NCBI GenBank assembly: GCA_029817715.1
Contig: JARUPY010000469.1
Coordinates: forward strand, 62,001 to 126,000
Length of the DNA stretch: 64,000 nt
Direction of reading: 5' to 3'
Source: Melastoma dodecandrum
Lineage: Eukaryota > Streptophyta > Magnoliopsida > Myrtales > Melastomataceae
Positions within the stretch are counted from its first letter, which is position 1. Each line of letters opens with the position of its first letter. Shown piece by piece: positions 22,530 through 35,054 of the stretch. Position numbers and translations under genes: made by a program. A model generated the notes under the pieces. That model was not told where the DNA came from. It was given only the letters and a program-made list of their open reading frames with translations, and made no database searches.

Positions 22530-24510
22530 ATGTGCAATGTGTGGTAACAGGATAATTCAAAAGTTTCGAAGTACAAGCAAGAACAGTTAATCTCCTTTGT
22601 ACCTTTTCTACAATATACTTCAACCGTCGTTTTATGTAAGTCAACTTATGCCACCTTGTAGACACGATTGATGTACCCATCGTAATTGTTTAGAACAAAA
22701 AATAAGGCCTCACGTTCACAATTCTATGGAAATAAAGTTAAGGAACCACATTTTAGACTTAGTTGATGATAATTATTAGGCATATTTATTTGATTTAGTC
22801 TTTATAGTCGTTCCTTTTCCAATATGTTGCTCATTTTCTTATCCTTGCGTTTTTCTGTACATTTTAATAGAACAATCGAAGAGGGAAAGTACAATGGGAA
22901 ATGAAGAGAGCCAAGGGATGAATACTAAGAGATATTAACATTGACAAACAAGAATTGGCCGTCGGAAAGGAAGGCAGATGAAATTTCATAGAAACTTTGT
23001 GCTGCTACACGTTCGACATGAGAGAATATTTTGTTTCCAAGATTTTCAAGATTCTCTATAGAGTTGTAACCTCTAGAGACATAAAAGGACATATAACTCG
23101 CTGGGAAAAAGGAGCTCGACCTAGGAGGATGTTGATGACAAGGAATCATCAACAGAAACTTCGCCAACTTTTTACTTTCTTTAGTTTTTCTTTATGTCAT
23201 TGCTTTCGATGTTTAAGATTGAATTCATATTTTCGTTTACTTTCAGTATGAACTAATATTTTTTGCATATGGTTACGATGAATCTTGAAAATTAGTCAAT
23301 AGTCCATCTCTTTCAATACTCTTGAATGATTTATGTTTGGTTATTTATTTTTGGGCTTAATGCTTTCTTATTGATTGGCCACCAATTTCGTTGATTAGTG
23401 GATTTAGGTGAACTGGAAAGGGAAATACTAGATTAAGCACGATAATAGGAATAGCCTAGGTTAATCTTGGTTGAAAGACGTGATTACTAGCAAGCAAAAT
23501 ATGAATATACCTAATCGTCTAAGGTAATCAAATTGTGATTGATTTTTAATGAACTTTATATAGTTAATCTACCTAAGAGTAGAGTGGCCACTATTTTATG
23601 ATATATACGTCCTTATTATTTCGGAAGAGGCGTAGAGAGATAACTGAATTCAAAATTATTAGATGAATAATTTAATTGTTGTTTCAGATATGACTTGCAA
23701 TTAATGGATAGGTGAAATCTTTACCCTATGTGCTTTCTCATTTTCTCATCTTGTACTCTAATTCGATAGAATTCTCGTTTTCTTTATCTAAGCTTTAGTT
23801 TAATTAGTTTATTTAAATCGATCACTAATAGAGGTTTGATTGTTTAATTACTTGGTTGAGCTTTAAATCAATAATCGTGGGAATGATATTTTACTTAATC
23901 TTTATTACTTACGCGATCACGTGCACTTGCGTGGTGAACAAGTTTTCGACATGATACAAGCCTCAATTGTGCCTGCACCTTTTAAAATGATGTCATTGTA
24001 TATAATCAACATGCGTCTTCCTCTAGTCTTCATAGCATCGTCACATAAGGCCTAATTTGCTAACCGGAGTCGTAGTCGTAATGAAGTTTTTTATTGCGCA
24101 TGTTAGCGATTACTTGTTCAAAATGGTGTAAAAATTCATGCAACTGATGCTTTACTTTTACATATCCCTTCATGTACAAATTCGCTTGCATCGTAGAGTG
24201 ATTTGTAACTCGGCCAAAAAATGGTCATGCAAGTAAGTTGCCATCACACATGCCTCCTACATGTGTTAATATGTTATAGCCATCTCGCATTGATGTTCCC
24301 TCTGTTATTCCACAATTCATCAGGGGTTCTCGTACAATACATAATTGCGAGAACTTTTTTCCTCATTACATTATCGCGGACGTGTCGGGCAAGGTTGCGG
24401 TTGAAGTGTCATATGCACAGTCGATGCTTCGATTCTGGCCATTACTTCTCGCTCATCAAATATCATCGTTTTATCAGCATAAAAAACGACGTTGATTGGA
24501 TGTTTACCCC
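22530..24510 (-). pseudogene. FAR1/FHY3-type (MULE-derived) transposase relic, split by a solo LTR
   Basis: Minus-strand codons at about 24260-24450 read KHRLC then HFNRNLARHVRDNVMRKKVL; 23990-24250 give TYLHDHFLAELQITLRC and LHEFLHHFEQVIANMRNKKL. On the far side of the LTR at about 22530-22610 is NCSCLYFETFELSCYHTLH. This order (HRLCxWH, YLxDxFxxxxxTxRCxxxN, and the CxC...CxH SWIM finger) is characteristic of FAR1-related transposases and their domesticated transcription-factor relatives. Stops, including TGA where the Trp of CIWH should be, and frameshifts show decay. The solo LTR at about 22716-23954 lies between the catalytic region and the SWIM finger. Confidence 0.65.
22716..23954 (+). 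repeat. Athila-type solo LTR, old
   Basis: Aligns along its length with the LTR at 43566-44731. Shared blocks include TATGAACTAAT, GATTAGTCAA, CTTGAATGATTT, the GGAAGAGGCGTA-like segment, and the terminal GATCACGTGCACTTGCGTGGTGAA. No primer site or internal sequence follows. Flanking 5-mers (CACGT, TACAA) no longer match, so the target duplication is eroded or the ends are slightly off. Confidence 0.75.
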
Positions 24511-24629
24511 TCATAACTAAACTATTTGTGCAAGTCAACCGAAGGTAATCATTTATTATTTTGGAAGCAATAAGAGCTTACCCTAGTACAACTATTTGGT
24601 GGTGATGCTTGAAGCCCACGATAACTACC

Positions 24630-26056
24630 TGTTGGTATATGAACGCACCAAGAAGGGGAGGTTGAATTAATGCCTTAAGAGTTTTTGACACTTTTTCGAT
24701 CACAGAAGCGTGGTTCTGTCAGATTACAGAGACTGGATCTACTAGACAGATTCCCAGTTCTGAGATTGGTTATCTTATTTGTGTGACACAAAGATTTATA
24801 GTGGTTCGACAAACAATGCCTACGTCCACTATCCCAGCGTTCAACCCCATTAGGGCGTATTCACTATGTTTAGAACAAGGGACTTTACAGATGCACACTT
24901 TTGTTAGAAATGTGACTAACAAGTTGCACGTACACACGTGACTAACTCAACCCGCACGCAACGTGTCTGACTTCGGCTCCTCACTAAGCCCGTGGCTTGA
25001 CGGCTACCACCTGCCAACGTGGCTTAACGGCTACCACCTGCTTCTACACACAACCTGTGTAACTAACGACCTGTACAAAACATAATTAGCAACCACAACA
25101 CCAACAGTCTGTAGCTACAGAAGACGCTCTCTCTTAGAGGTGATCGGCTCGGTGAATGCACGACGGACGCTCTCAGCTTTTGCAATGGTGAAGGCACAAG
25201 GATTCTGGTAAGCTTTCAGTAGAATGACAAATTGAAACTGTGGCTTCACTCTTGCATTTAAGCTTGCCGTAGAAAGGAGTTTCCCAATCAATCACCAAGG
25301 GCTAGTTGATCCACTTGCCATTTTCTCCATGATACGATCCTGTGGGAAAACTTCCAAGAACACAAAACATTATCCTTAGTAATATCAGATAATAATAAAT
25401 CAGATTAATCACCCAATAAGAGATAATGTCTTCTCCTCAGAAGCTGTTTTCTAGACAGCAGAATCATCACTTTTTCTTATACGAATTTGGCATTGGGATT
25501 GATTTGTTCATAATATGAAAACATTCCCACCTTAAAATATTCGCACCATAGAAGGGAGATTTCAACTGATTAGATTGTAGCCAAATTCCATAATTATGGG
25601 ATCACGTTAGTTAAAGAAATAAATCTTTCCAAAACAACTCAAGGTCTAAGGAATGAACCTAGACGTGATGCCAAAGTTAATTGAATGAGAATTAAGGACG
25701 TATGAGATAAATACCGCACGTGTTTGCATATTGAACAATCTCCAATAACGAAATTGTCATTCACAGAAATATCATTCTGTAAACTGTAGTCAATACTCCA
25801 GCAAGGAGAGTTATAGCAACTGTGACACAGATGCTGATATCTATAATAGAGATAGTGGACTCAATAGTAGATCGTGCTCAGAACACCATTTCTAATGGCT
25901 AGATCTATTCCCCCGTTGAAGTTATCCACATAACTCTTTTACGTATTACACAGATAACAGAGACCAGCTTCTACACCCAAAGACTTGTTCTTCTGTACTT
26001 TAAATAACACCTTAGCAATACATAACCTTTGTCATCATCAAAACCAGATTATATCA
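24630..26056 (-). repeat. 3' LTR (left) of SIRE-type element
   Basis: Plus-strand start TGTTGGTATATGAACGC, end ATATCA. It matches 33676-35054 with scattered substitutions and small indels. Confidence 0.88.
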
Positions 26057-26059
26057 ATA

Positions 26060-26076
26060 ATCTCCCCCTTTTTAAT
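26060..26076 (-). other. Polypurine tract of SIRE-type element
   Basis: Read on the minus strand, TTAAAAAGGGGGAGAT immediately precedes the 3' LTR, the standard plus-strand primer position. A similar AAAAAGGGGGAG tract occurs at about 26703-26717. Confidence 0.8.
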
Positions 26077-26839
26077 GATGCAAAACCATGCTCATCTGGA
26101 GAATAATAATTAAAGAGTTTAACGATCTTACGGATTTCCTTGTTGCGAGATGGTGACACAGAAGCTACTTTCCGTAGTAACTCCCCCTGAATCTAAGCGG
26201 ATTAATTTCGATCGAAATTATTGCTAGCGTAGATCAGTGATTAGTTCGGAGATGAACTTTCGTTTTGAGATTAGTTAATATTCATTAACCTAATCGTTCA
26301 AAGCATTTATATGATTTAATCAAATCGGCGTTCATGATTGCAATAACATGCATTATGGACATAAGTACTTTTCTGTCATAGCTCCCCCTAAACAGGTGAG
26401 TAGTTCTAAGACGAAGTTTTAATCAGAGCTCAGAACGTCACATGGAAGTGATATTCTAACCAGAATATGAGCAGAGAAAGTTCTCTAACTCCCCCTGAGT
26501 TTACGCAGTTCTGCCCAAGCCCAAGTTGATCTCAACTAGAAGCATCGTTTTGGCGAGGATTTCTCAAAGCAAAAAATAATTCCGCTGAGATCTGTAACGC
26601 ACTGAGGAAATCTCCTCATCGTCTTCATGACCTGCAAACAAACAGAAACACAAGACAAAAAGAAAATGCAGAACATGTCCTAAATCTCACAGAAGACTAC
26701 TTCTCCCCCTTTTTGCATCATCAAAAGTAATGCATGTCATAAAACCGAAGGCAATTCATCAAAAACTAAGTTTCAAACACGCAATAGAAACTAGCGGGAA
26801 ATGTAAAAAAGAGTGAGTTTTGAGACAACAGATCCAGAG

Positions 26840-28559
26840 TTTTCAGTTTTTCAGCTTCCAGATTCTCAGAGGGGATTGGTCAATCACTTTCTTCTACAGC
26901 AGAGGAGGAGGATGCATCATCCTTGCCCTTGATATATGCCGTGAGATCAGCAAGGTCTACCAGCAGCTTTGTAATCAGGGTCTTAATCTCCTTTTGTTGA
27001 GCAATACACTTATCCAATTTGCGTGACTCTTTAGGATCAGCAGAAGTGGATGCCTCAGAAGCGTACTTCTGCTTGGTATCAAGCTTCTTCTGCTTGCCGG
27101 TGTCAGCTCGAGACTTACGCTTGGAAGGTGCAGCAACACTTTTTCTTTTTGAGGAGGATGGTTCACCCCTGCTCCTCTTGTGAATCTATTATGACCCTGT
27201 AAAAACAAAGCCCATATGATCAAGTGTCGTACCGTCGAATGGCTCGACATGGATGGTGTCCTCATCACTCCTGGGAGTCGTATCATAGGAGTAACTCTGC
27301 AGGAGCTTCATGATGATATGACCTTAGGGCAGTCCCCTGTCAGGCAGAGTCGCACATCTCTCCATATGCTCAAAGACAATCGATCCCAGATTAATAGGAA
27401 GTCCCTCCAGTAGATGGACCATCATGATGGCGTCCTTAGTGATGATACTATCTGTGCTCCCAGTCCGAGGGTAGAGGCAGTACATAACAGCACGGTGAAG
27501 GATGCGGAGCTCCAGAGGCAGCTGCGTGCTCTCCAGGTAGACACTAGACTTTGTTGGCTTTTCAGCCCCTGTTATCCTCCGATATGCCGATGATTTTGAG
27601 ATCTCCAGAAGCTGGAGCTGAGAGTGGTATCTTGCACTGAAGGCCCGACATCTATCAAGAAGAGAGAAGACATAGACATTCCCCTCTAACACCACTTTTA
27701 TGTACTTGATCAATTTGTCCACTCTATGAAAGGTGACGTGGCTATAAAATTCTCTAACTAGACAGGCAGAGACAAGGCTTCTGTGCTCACAGAAGTTGAC
27801 AAAGAAAAGCTCATGGAAAAGGTTTTCTAGCCGCCTAAGAGAATGCTCAGTAAAGAAATTGAATCAAATAAATCGACAGGGAACATTTTCCTGTCCTCAA
27901 GATCTCTAGCGGGAAACTCAGAAGAATCCAACACAGCCTTAATTTCTTCAGTAGAAACGGTCTCCCCAATCTCCGGAGTAAAGGTCAGTGTAGTACCTCT
28001 AGGCCTTTTGCTCTCCTTCTGCGGTACCACATATGGGCGTTTATGTGCTTTTCCTTTCTCCTTTGCTGCGACTGCGGGAGGGCTCATAGCTTTGTCCTCA
28101 GCATTAGACGAAGTTGGAGCCAACTTCTACATGGGAGGAGGAGGAGGAGGAGGAGGAGGAAGCAGAGTGTCATCATAGGGCACAATGGCCAGGGAGAGAG
28201 ACCCAGGAGGAGGACTATCGCGCTGAGGTGTAGAAAAACTCCTTCTCAGCTTGTCCTCGAGGAAAAATCACCATGTCATCATTTTCTGGCTTAGAAAACT
28301 TTGCTGTAGGAGGATCCTCCTTCATGGATGACCGGGTCACCTCTAGCTCTGTATCCAGAGCCATGGAACTCTCAGGGGAAGAGTGCGAGGACTTAGATTT
28401 CGTCCCCTTTGACGATAGACCGACAGTCTGAAAGTCGCTTCCCTGTAGTGAAGACTTGGTCTCCTGAGAGTCTCGGTCGAACAGAGACTCAGTGCTGAGT
28501 CTAGCGGAGCGCCTTGCCTTGGCCTTAGCAATGCGAAGATTCCTGGTTCGTGGTGCCAT
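26840..28559 (-). pseudogene. SIRE-type ORF in envelope position
   Basis: Starts MAPRTRNLRIAKAKARRSAR at 28559, downstream of RNase H on the coding strand. It is Ser/Lys-rich at first, contains KRPYVVPQKESKRPRG (about 28000-28050) and a central block PLELRILHRAVMYCLYPRTG (about 27460-27520). Several frames are used (28559-28215, 28123-27827, 27722-27324, 27286-26975), so it is broken. A GGA microsatellite at 28134-28160 lies at one frame change. No clear membrane segment is visible; an envelope role is only by analogy with SIRE1. Confidence 0.7.
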
Positions 28560-28997
28560 GAGATCGAAAAAGAAAAGAGAGGTTAGGATTTTGAAAAAAG
28601 GAGTGCGGTTTGGGAAACGTGGGAGAGAAAGAAAAAATTGGGTTTTCAGGTTGGAGAAAAGACGTGTGTGCAGGGGGAGTTTGTTTAAAAAGAAAGATAA
28701 GAGAATGGAAATGGAGGGAAAAGTTCTTGGAAAAAAATTTTTTTTAAAGATAAAATAAAAAGATTTTGAATATTGTTTCTGAAAGTTAAAAAAATGGAAA
28801 GGAAATATTTTGCATATCACAAGATCAAAGCACACGAAATGAAGATCAATAAGATCCATTTAGAAGGGATAACAAAATCCCTAATTCATTCTTAATTTTG
28901 AAAATTTCTCAAAATTCAATGGCTTTGTGAAGATATCATAGAGCTGTGCTTATGTGCTCACATATTCCACAGCAATAGAACCATTCTGAACATGATC

Positions 28998-30390
28998 TCA
29001 AATGAAAAGATGTCTTAGTTCCATATGTTTAGACCTTGAATGCTGAACATGATTCTTGGTCAGATTTATGGCACTTGTGTTATCACACCGTATCGGAATA
29101 TTGTCAAACTTGAAACCATAGTCCTCAAGCTGTTGACCATCCATAGAAGCTGTGCACAGCAACTTGCTGCTGCAACATATTCTACCTCTGCTGTTGATAG
29201 TGCAACAGAAGCTTGCTTCTTTGAGTGCCAAGATATGAGCATATCTCCAAGTAATTGGCAGGTTCCAGAAGTACTCTTCCGATCGATTTTGTAGCCAGCA
29301 AAGTCTGCGTCGGAGTACCCTACAAGATCAAATAATGATATCTTGGAATACCAAAGCCCTAGATTTGTAGTCCCAGAAAGATCTCGAAATATCCTTTTAA
29401 CATGAGTTAAATGAGACTCCTTTAGTGCTAATTGGTATTTAGCACAAAGGCAGACGCTGAACAGAATGTCAGGCCTGGAGGCAGTAAGGTACAATAAGGA
29501 CCTATCATGCTCCTGTAGAGACTAGGATCCACATTCTTTCTTGTTTCGTCTGTTTCCACAATAGCGTTTGTGCTCATGGGAGTAGACAAGTGTTTTGAGT
29601 TACTCAACTCATATTTCTTTAGAAGTTGTTTAATGTACTTCTCCTGATGGATGAAAGTACCTTCTGATGTTTGGCGAATTTGTATGCCCAGAAAGAATGT
29701 TAAATATGTCATCATGCTCATCTCAAATTCACCTTTCATGAGTTCTACGAACTCATTACACAAGGTATTGCTCGTAGATCCAAAGATTATGTCATCTACG
29801 TAGATCTGAACTACCAGAAGCTCGGTTTCGTGCTCCTTTAAGAAAAGAGTTGTATCAACCTTTCCCTTTCTATAGCCTTTTTCAAAAAGAAATTGGCTCA
29901 GCCTTTCATACCAAGCTCTGGGAGCTTGTTTCAAGCCATACAAAGCTTTATCAAGCTTATAAACATGATCATGTTTCTTAGGATCATCGAATCCTTGATG
30001 TCACCATTCAGAAATGCGCTTTTCACGTCCATCTGAAATAGTTTGAAATCATTATAACACGCATAAGCTAACAGAAGTCTAAAGTTTCTAGTCGCGGTAC
30101 AGGGGCGTAAGTCACATCATAGTCAATCCCTTCTGACTGAGAGTACCCCTTGGCCAAGAGTTTAGCCTTGTTCCTGACCACAGCTTGATTCATCAAGCTT
30201 ATTTCAGAAGATCCACTTGGTTCCAACAACAGAACGATCCTTTGGTCTCTGAACAAGTGTCCAGACCTTGTTTCGTTCGAATTGATTAACCTCTTCTTAC
30301 ATGGCAATAATCCAGTTAGGATCTGCAAGAGCTTCATCGATGTTGTTTGGTTCCTTTTGGGAGACGAACGCAGAATGTTCATAGAAGATA
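28998..30390 (-). pseudogene. pol: Copia reverse transcriptase and RNase H
   Basis: RT runs from NKAKLLAKGYSQSEGIDYD (about 30110-30170) through MYGLKQAPRAWYERLSQF (29943 downward) to the catalytic QIYVDDIIFGS (about 29780-29815), where both Asp residues are present. A deleted or shifted stretch lies at about 29945-30060. RNase H shows [19 protein letters not shown] (about 29265-29325), [13 protein letters not shown] (about 29170-29215) and [14 protein letters not shown] (about 29045-29090). Frames change near 29480 and 29090. Confidence 0.88.
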
Positions 30391-30551
30391 TTCACAGAAC
30401 GTCTCGTCTGTAACCCTTTCTGTACATCCCCAATGACGTGCTCCATGGGGTGTCTTTTCTTGTAAAGAGTAGGCACTCTATCCAAGAAATTCTCCTCAGA
30501 ATCATTATTCTCTGAGGTGCCCTCAGAGTTTGCATCCTGTCCAATGATGGA

Positions 30552-31800
30552 CTAGATTTGTATATAATCAGTCTTAAGAGGGACAGCTCTCTCTTTCTGT
30601 GCTTCAACAGCAGTCAGCTGTGAACTTGGTCTGTTTGATAAGACAGGTTCCTCTGTGTATTGAGAATCATTAATGATGACATTAATAGACTCCTCAATAA
30701 CAAGAGTTCTTTTGTTGAAAACTCGATAAGCTTTGCTAGATTCAGAATAACCAAGGGAGACTCCTTCATCTGATCTAGCATCGAATTTTCCAACATTGTC
30801 CTCAGGAAGTCTTGGTATGTAACAAGGACTTCCAATGGAAATATAAGATGTTAAGCACTTTGCCCTTATACAACTCATAAGGAGTTTTGTCAAGTGTTTT
30901 TCGCGCATGTACACGGTTAGACACATAACATGCTCTGTTAATAGCCTTGGCCCACAGATTCTGTGGAACCATGCTTTCACACATCATCGTTCTGGCCATA
31001 TCATGAAGAGTTTGATTCATTCTCTCAGCTACTCCATTCTGTTGTGGGGTATAAGGAGCAGAGAAGGTGTGTTCTATGCCATTCATGTCACAAAAGGACT
31101 TAAACTCATGGTTTTTAAATTATGTACCATGGTCAGTTCTTAAGCTTTTAATAGAGGCTCCTATCTCATTCAGCAACTTTGTGACGAGGCTTTTGAGTAA
31201 TCATCCACAACCACCATAGCATAGCGTCTGTGGCCCAGACTCTGTGTTCTGGTAGGACCAAATAGGTCCATGTGTAGAAGTTCAAGTGATTTTGTGGTGG
31301 AAATGTAACATTTGCTCTTAAAAGAAGCTTTGGTTTGTTTTCCTAAAGAACATGCTTCACAGAAGCTGTGCTCTTCAAAAGAGAGCTTCGGTAAACATCG
31401 TACCAGCTCCTTTTTGGCAATCTTAGACAATAATTGGAAATTGATGTGTCCCAATTTCCTATGCCAGAGATTTGCTTCATCCTTGTAGGAAACAAGGCAT
31501 TTCTCAGAAGACAGAAGATTGTCTTGAGAGATAATGTAGACGTTCTTTCTTCGTTCACCAACGAAACAGACTTTGCCGTCTGTGGATCCAGAACATCCTT
31601 CTGCGTTAAAGGTTATTTGATAACCCTTATCACAGAGTTGGCTCACACTCAATAGGCTATGTTTTAATCCTGCAACAAGGGAACATCGTCTATCTGCATT
31701 GTTTTGAACTACCGATAGTTCCAATGCCTTTGATGTAGCCTTGCTATTATCGCCAAATGTCTCAGAACCACCGTTCTATAACTTCAAGCTTGAAAACTTA
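30552..31800 (-). pseudogene. pol: Copia integrase
   Basis: The zinc-binding region WHRKLGHINFQLL ... FCEACSLGKQ (about 31350-31470) is followed by the core: MDLFGPTRTQSLGHRRYAMV and VVVDDYS (about 31200-31275), then YTPQQNGVAERMNQTLHDMA (about 30995-31050), which supplies the catalytic Glu. A C-terminal extension to about 30552 includes GVSLGYSESSKAYRVFNKRT (about 30710-30770). Frameshift near 31170-31090 and a stop near 30552 break the protein. Confidence 0.88.
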
Positions 31801-31897
31801 GAAGGATCCCTGGTCATGTGGCGTGAGCACCCACTGTCCAAGTACCACTCATCCTTCCTACCTTTAGTTTTCAACCGTACCTGCGATTAAGAACAAG

Positions 31898-33450
31898 TTA
31901 AGTTACAACAGGAACCCACTTTAAGCTGGTTCCATAAGATTGTGACTTGTTCCTAGAGAGAATCGCATTGGTTATGCTTATAGACTTCTTGATCTGACAT
32001 TGTCCGATCATATGTCCAACCATGCCACAGTAGTGACAGGATTTAACCTTTTCTGTCAATCCAACAGGGTTTTTAATCCTAAATTTCTTACGCTTCTGTT
32101 CAGAAGTATAACGTTTCATAGACTCAGGTTTCTACGATATCCCAGACTTCTGTTTCTGCGCAACTTTAGGACTGATCACAGAACATGCTTTCTGTGTCAT
32201 ATACCATACATCATCTGAACATTCAGATTTGTTTTTGTGACAATTATGAGACTGATTTTCAGGTAATAAACCTATGTTGGACTCATTTAGTGGAGAAACC
32301 ACTTTGTCACGAACAAGTAGCTCGTCCCACACCTCAGGATGAGGTTCTCTAATAAGAGGAGATGCTTCTGTGCAGAAGATCTCAACTTCCTTTTCCTTGG
32401 AAATCTTTTCTCTGTGCGGAGAAGTGAGCTGTGACTGCAAAACCTTGTTCTGCTTTTTCACCGAGCGATATTTTGAGGATAGCTCTTCTACTCTTTCAAG
32501 GATTTCTGTCAGAAATCCTTTAAGATCATTAGAAGATAAATTAGAATAGATGTAGAGATTACCTCTTCATCTGAATCAAATTCTGATTTGGAACGAACCA
32601 TGTAGAAAAGGTTTGCCTTCTGCTCTTCCTCAGATTCAAATTCGTCGTCCTTCTCATCGCTCCAAGCCAATAAGGCTCTTCTTTTGTTTCGAGAGGGCTT
32701 CTGCCTCTCAGTCATCAGAGGACATTCATTCCTCATGTGTCCTAGTTTCTTACACTTGTAACATACTGGCCCCTTTTTATCTTCTAGGTTAGAAGACTTG
32801 GGTTTAACACTTCGTTTGAAGTGTTTCTTGTAAAGAAGTTTGTTCAAACCCTTTACGAGCATGGAGAGCTCATCATCTGTTTCTGCTTCTATATCATCTG
32901 ATTTATTACCAGTAGAAGCTGGTGCCTTAAAGGCAATAGTTTTTGTCGTCTGAGGCACAGATGAACGTTTTTCTTCCTCATAGGAGAGGAGAGAACCTAT
33001 AAGCTGATCCAGCCTAAGAGTTGTTAGATCTTTGGCTTCCTCAATTGCGATATTCTTAGCTTTCCAATTCATGGGCAAAGACCTGAGGACCATTTTCACC
33101 AATTCAGCATTAGTGTAATTCTTCCCAAGAAGGGCAAAGCTGTTGATGATTATATTCAGTCTATCATACATTTCAGAGATAGACTCATCAGGTTTCATTT
33201 TTTTTTATAAGTCATCAGGTTTCATTTTGAAAGCCTCATACTGCTGAACCAGCAGATTTATCCTTGTTTCTTTAACTTGATCCGTCCCTTCATGGGTTAG
33301 AACAAGTCGATCCCAAATCTCTTTTGTTGTGGTACAGCCAGAGATCCGGTTGTACTCCATAGGAGATAGAGCACAATGAAGAAAGTTGACAGCCATAGCA
33401 TTCAACTTGATGATTTCAGCTTCCTGATTAGAAAGTGAAATTGTGCTGCC
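31898..33450 (-). pseudogene. gag: SIRE-type gag with two zinc knuckles
   Basis: The gag core begins at or above 33405 (AVNFLHCALSPMEYNRI, TTKEIWDRL) and continues with SISEMYDRLNIIINSFALLG and LRSLPMNWKAKNIAIEEAKD (33198-32509). Knuckle 1 is CYKCKKLGHMRNEC (about 32725-32770) and knuckle 2 is CHYCGMVGHMIGQC (about 31995-32040), both complete CX2CX4HX4C. A 27-bp direct duplication at about 33185-33238 introduces an in-frame TAA between two copies of KMKPD. Further stops and frame changes occur between the knuckles. Confidence 0.85.
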
Positions 33451-33656
33451 ATACTCAATTTTCAGATCATGTCCTCTATGAAGCAGATGACCATTTCAGA
33501 TGATCCCTAAACACTTCGGTTCTCGGGATGCAATCCAGTTGGAGAAGTTTTGTCCATAAAATAATGGTGAACTGTTACTGTTGAGTGCAACAGCGTGCAT
33601 GTATCCCATTCACATCTTATTGGATCTCTCAACAAGCGGTTAAGCTTTTATCGTTG

Positions 33657-33674
33657 AGCCTGCTCTGATACCAA
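33657..33674 (-). other. Primer binding site of SIRE-type element
   Basis: On the minus strand TTGGTATCAGAGCAGGCT follows the 5' LTR end, matching the tRNA-iMet 3' complement used by Copia elements. Confidence 0.85.
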
Positions 33675-33675
33675 G

Positions 33676-35054
33676 TGTTGGTATATGAATGCACTAAGAA
33701 GGGGGGATGCATTAGTGCCTTAAGAGTTTTGACACTTTTTCGATCATAGAAGCGTGATTCTATCAGATTAAAAGACTGGATCTGCTGGACAGATTCCCAG
33801 TTCTAAGATTTGTTATCTTATGTGAAGTGACACAAAGATTTATAATGGTTCGGCAAACAATGCCCACGTCCACTCTCCTAGCGCTCACCCCAATTAGGGC
33901 GTATTCACTATGTTTAGAACAAGGGACTTTACGGATGGACACTTCTGTCAGAAATGTGACTAACTCAACCCGTACACAACGTGTCTAACTACGGCTCCTC
34001 ACTGAGCCCGTGGCTTGACGGCTACCACCTGCAAACGTGGCTTAACGGCTTCCACCTGCCCCTGCACACAACCTGTGTGACTAACAACCTGCACAAAATA
34101 GAATTAGCAACTACAGCACCAACAGTCTGCAGCTACAGAAGATGCTCTCTCTCAGAGGTGATCGGCTCGGTGAATGCACGACGAACACTCTCAGCTTTTG
34201 CAAAGGTGAAGGCACAAGGATTCTGGTATGCTTTCAGGTAGAACGACAAGTTTAAACTGTGGCTTCACTCTTGCATTTATGCTTGTCCCTAGAAAGGAGT
34301 TTCCCAATCAATCACCAAGGGCTAGGTGATCCACTTGCCATTTTTTCCATGATACGATCATGTGGAAAAACTTCCAAGAACACAAAACATTATCCTTAGT
34401 AATATCAGATAATAATAAACCAGATTAATCACCCAATAAGAGATAATGTGTTCTGCTCAGAAGCTGTTTTCTGCGACAGCAGAATCAGGACTTTTCCTTA
34501 TACGAATTTGGCATTGGGATTGATTTGTTTCCATAATATGAAAACATTCCTAGCGTAAAATATTCTCACCATATAAGGGAGATTTCAACTTGATTAGATT
34601 GTAGCCAAATTCCATAATTATGTAATCACGTTAGTTAAGGAAATAAATATTTCCTAAACAACTCAAGGTCCAAGGAATGAACCTAGACGTGATGCCAAAG
34701 TTAATTCAATAAGAATTAACTTAAGGACGTATGAGAAAAATATCTCACGTGCTCGCATATTGAACAATCTTTAATAAGGAAATCGTCATTCACAGAAATA
34801 CCATTCTGTAAACTGTAGTCAATACTCCAGCAAAGAGAGTTATAGCAACTGTGACACATATGCTCATCTCTGTAACAAAGCTAGTGGACTCGATAGTAGA
34901 TCATCCTCAGAACACCATTTCTGATGGCTAGATCGTTTCCCCCTTTGAAGTTCTCTACATAACTCTTTTACGTATTGCACAGATCATAAAGACCAGCTTC
35001 TACACCTGATGACATATTCTTCTGTAGGCTTAAATAGCACATTAGCAATACACA
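33676..35054 (-). repeat. 5' LTR (right) of SIRE-type element
   Basis: Matches 24630-26056. Homology ends near GCAATACACA at about 35054, about 30 bases before the expected terminus, so the outer end is truncated or rearranged. Confidence 0.85.

Larger units (their letters stand above)
24630..35054 (-). mobile_element. SIRE-type Ty1/Copia retrotransposon with envelope-position ORF
   Basis: Minus-strand element: 5' LTR on the right (33676-35054), tRNA-iMet primer site, gag, integrase, RT, RNase H (the Copia order, integrase before RT), an additional ORF, a purine tract, and the 3' LTR on the left (24630-26056). The large size, gag with two zinc knuckles, and the extra ORF beginning MAPRTRNLRIAKAK point to the SIRE/Maximus lineage. 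Stops and frameshifts occur in gag, pol and the extra ORF. The outer end of the right LTR appears shortened, so no target duplication can be paired. Confidence 0.9.

Noticed and set aside
24221..24520. Plus-strand 99-codon open stretch
   Set aside because: It lies opposite the FAR1-type relic, whose motifs are on the minus strand, and shows no recognisable domain.
28492..28758. Plus-strand Lys/Arg-rich open stretch
   Set aside because: Antisense to the start of the SIRE extra ORF; its basic composition comes from the purine-rich strand.
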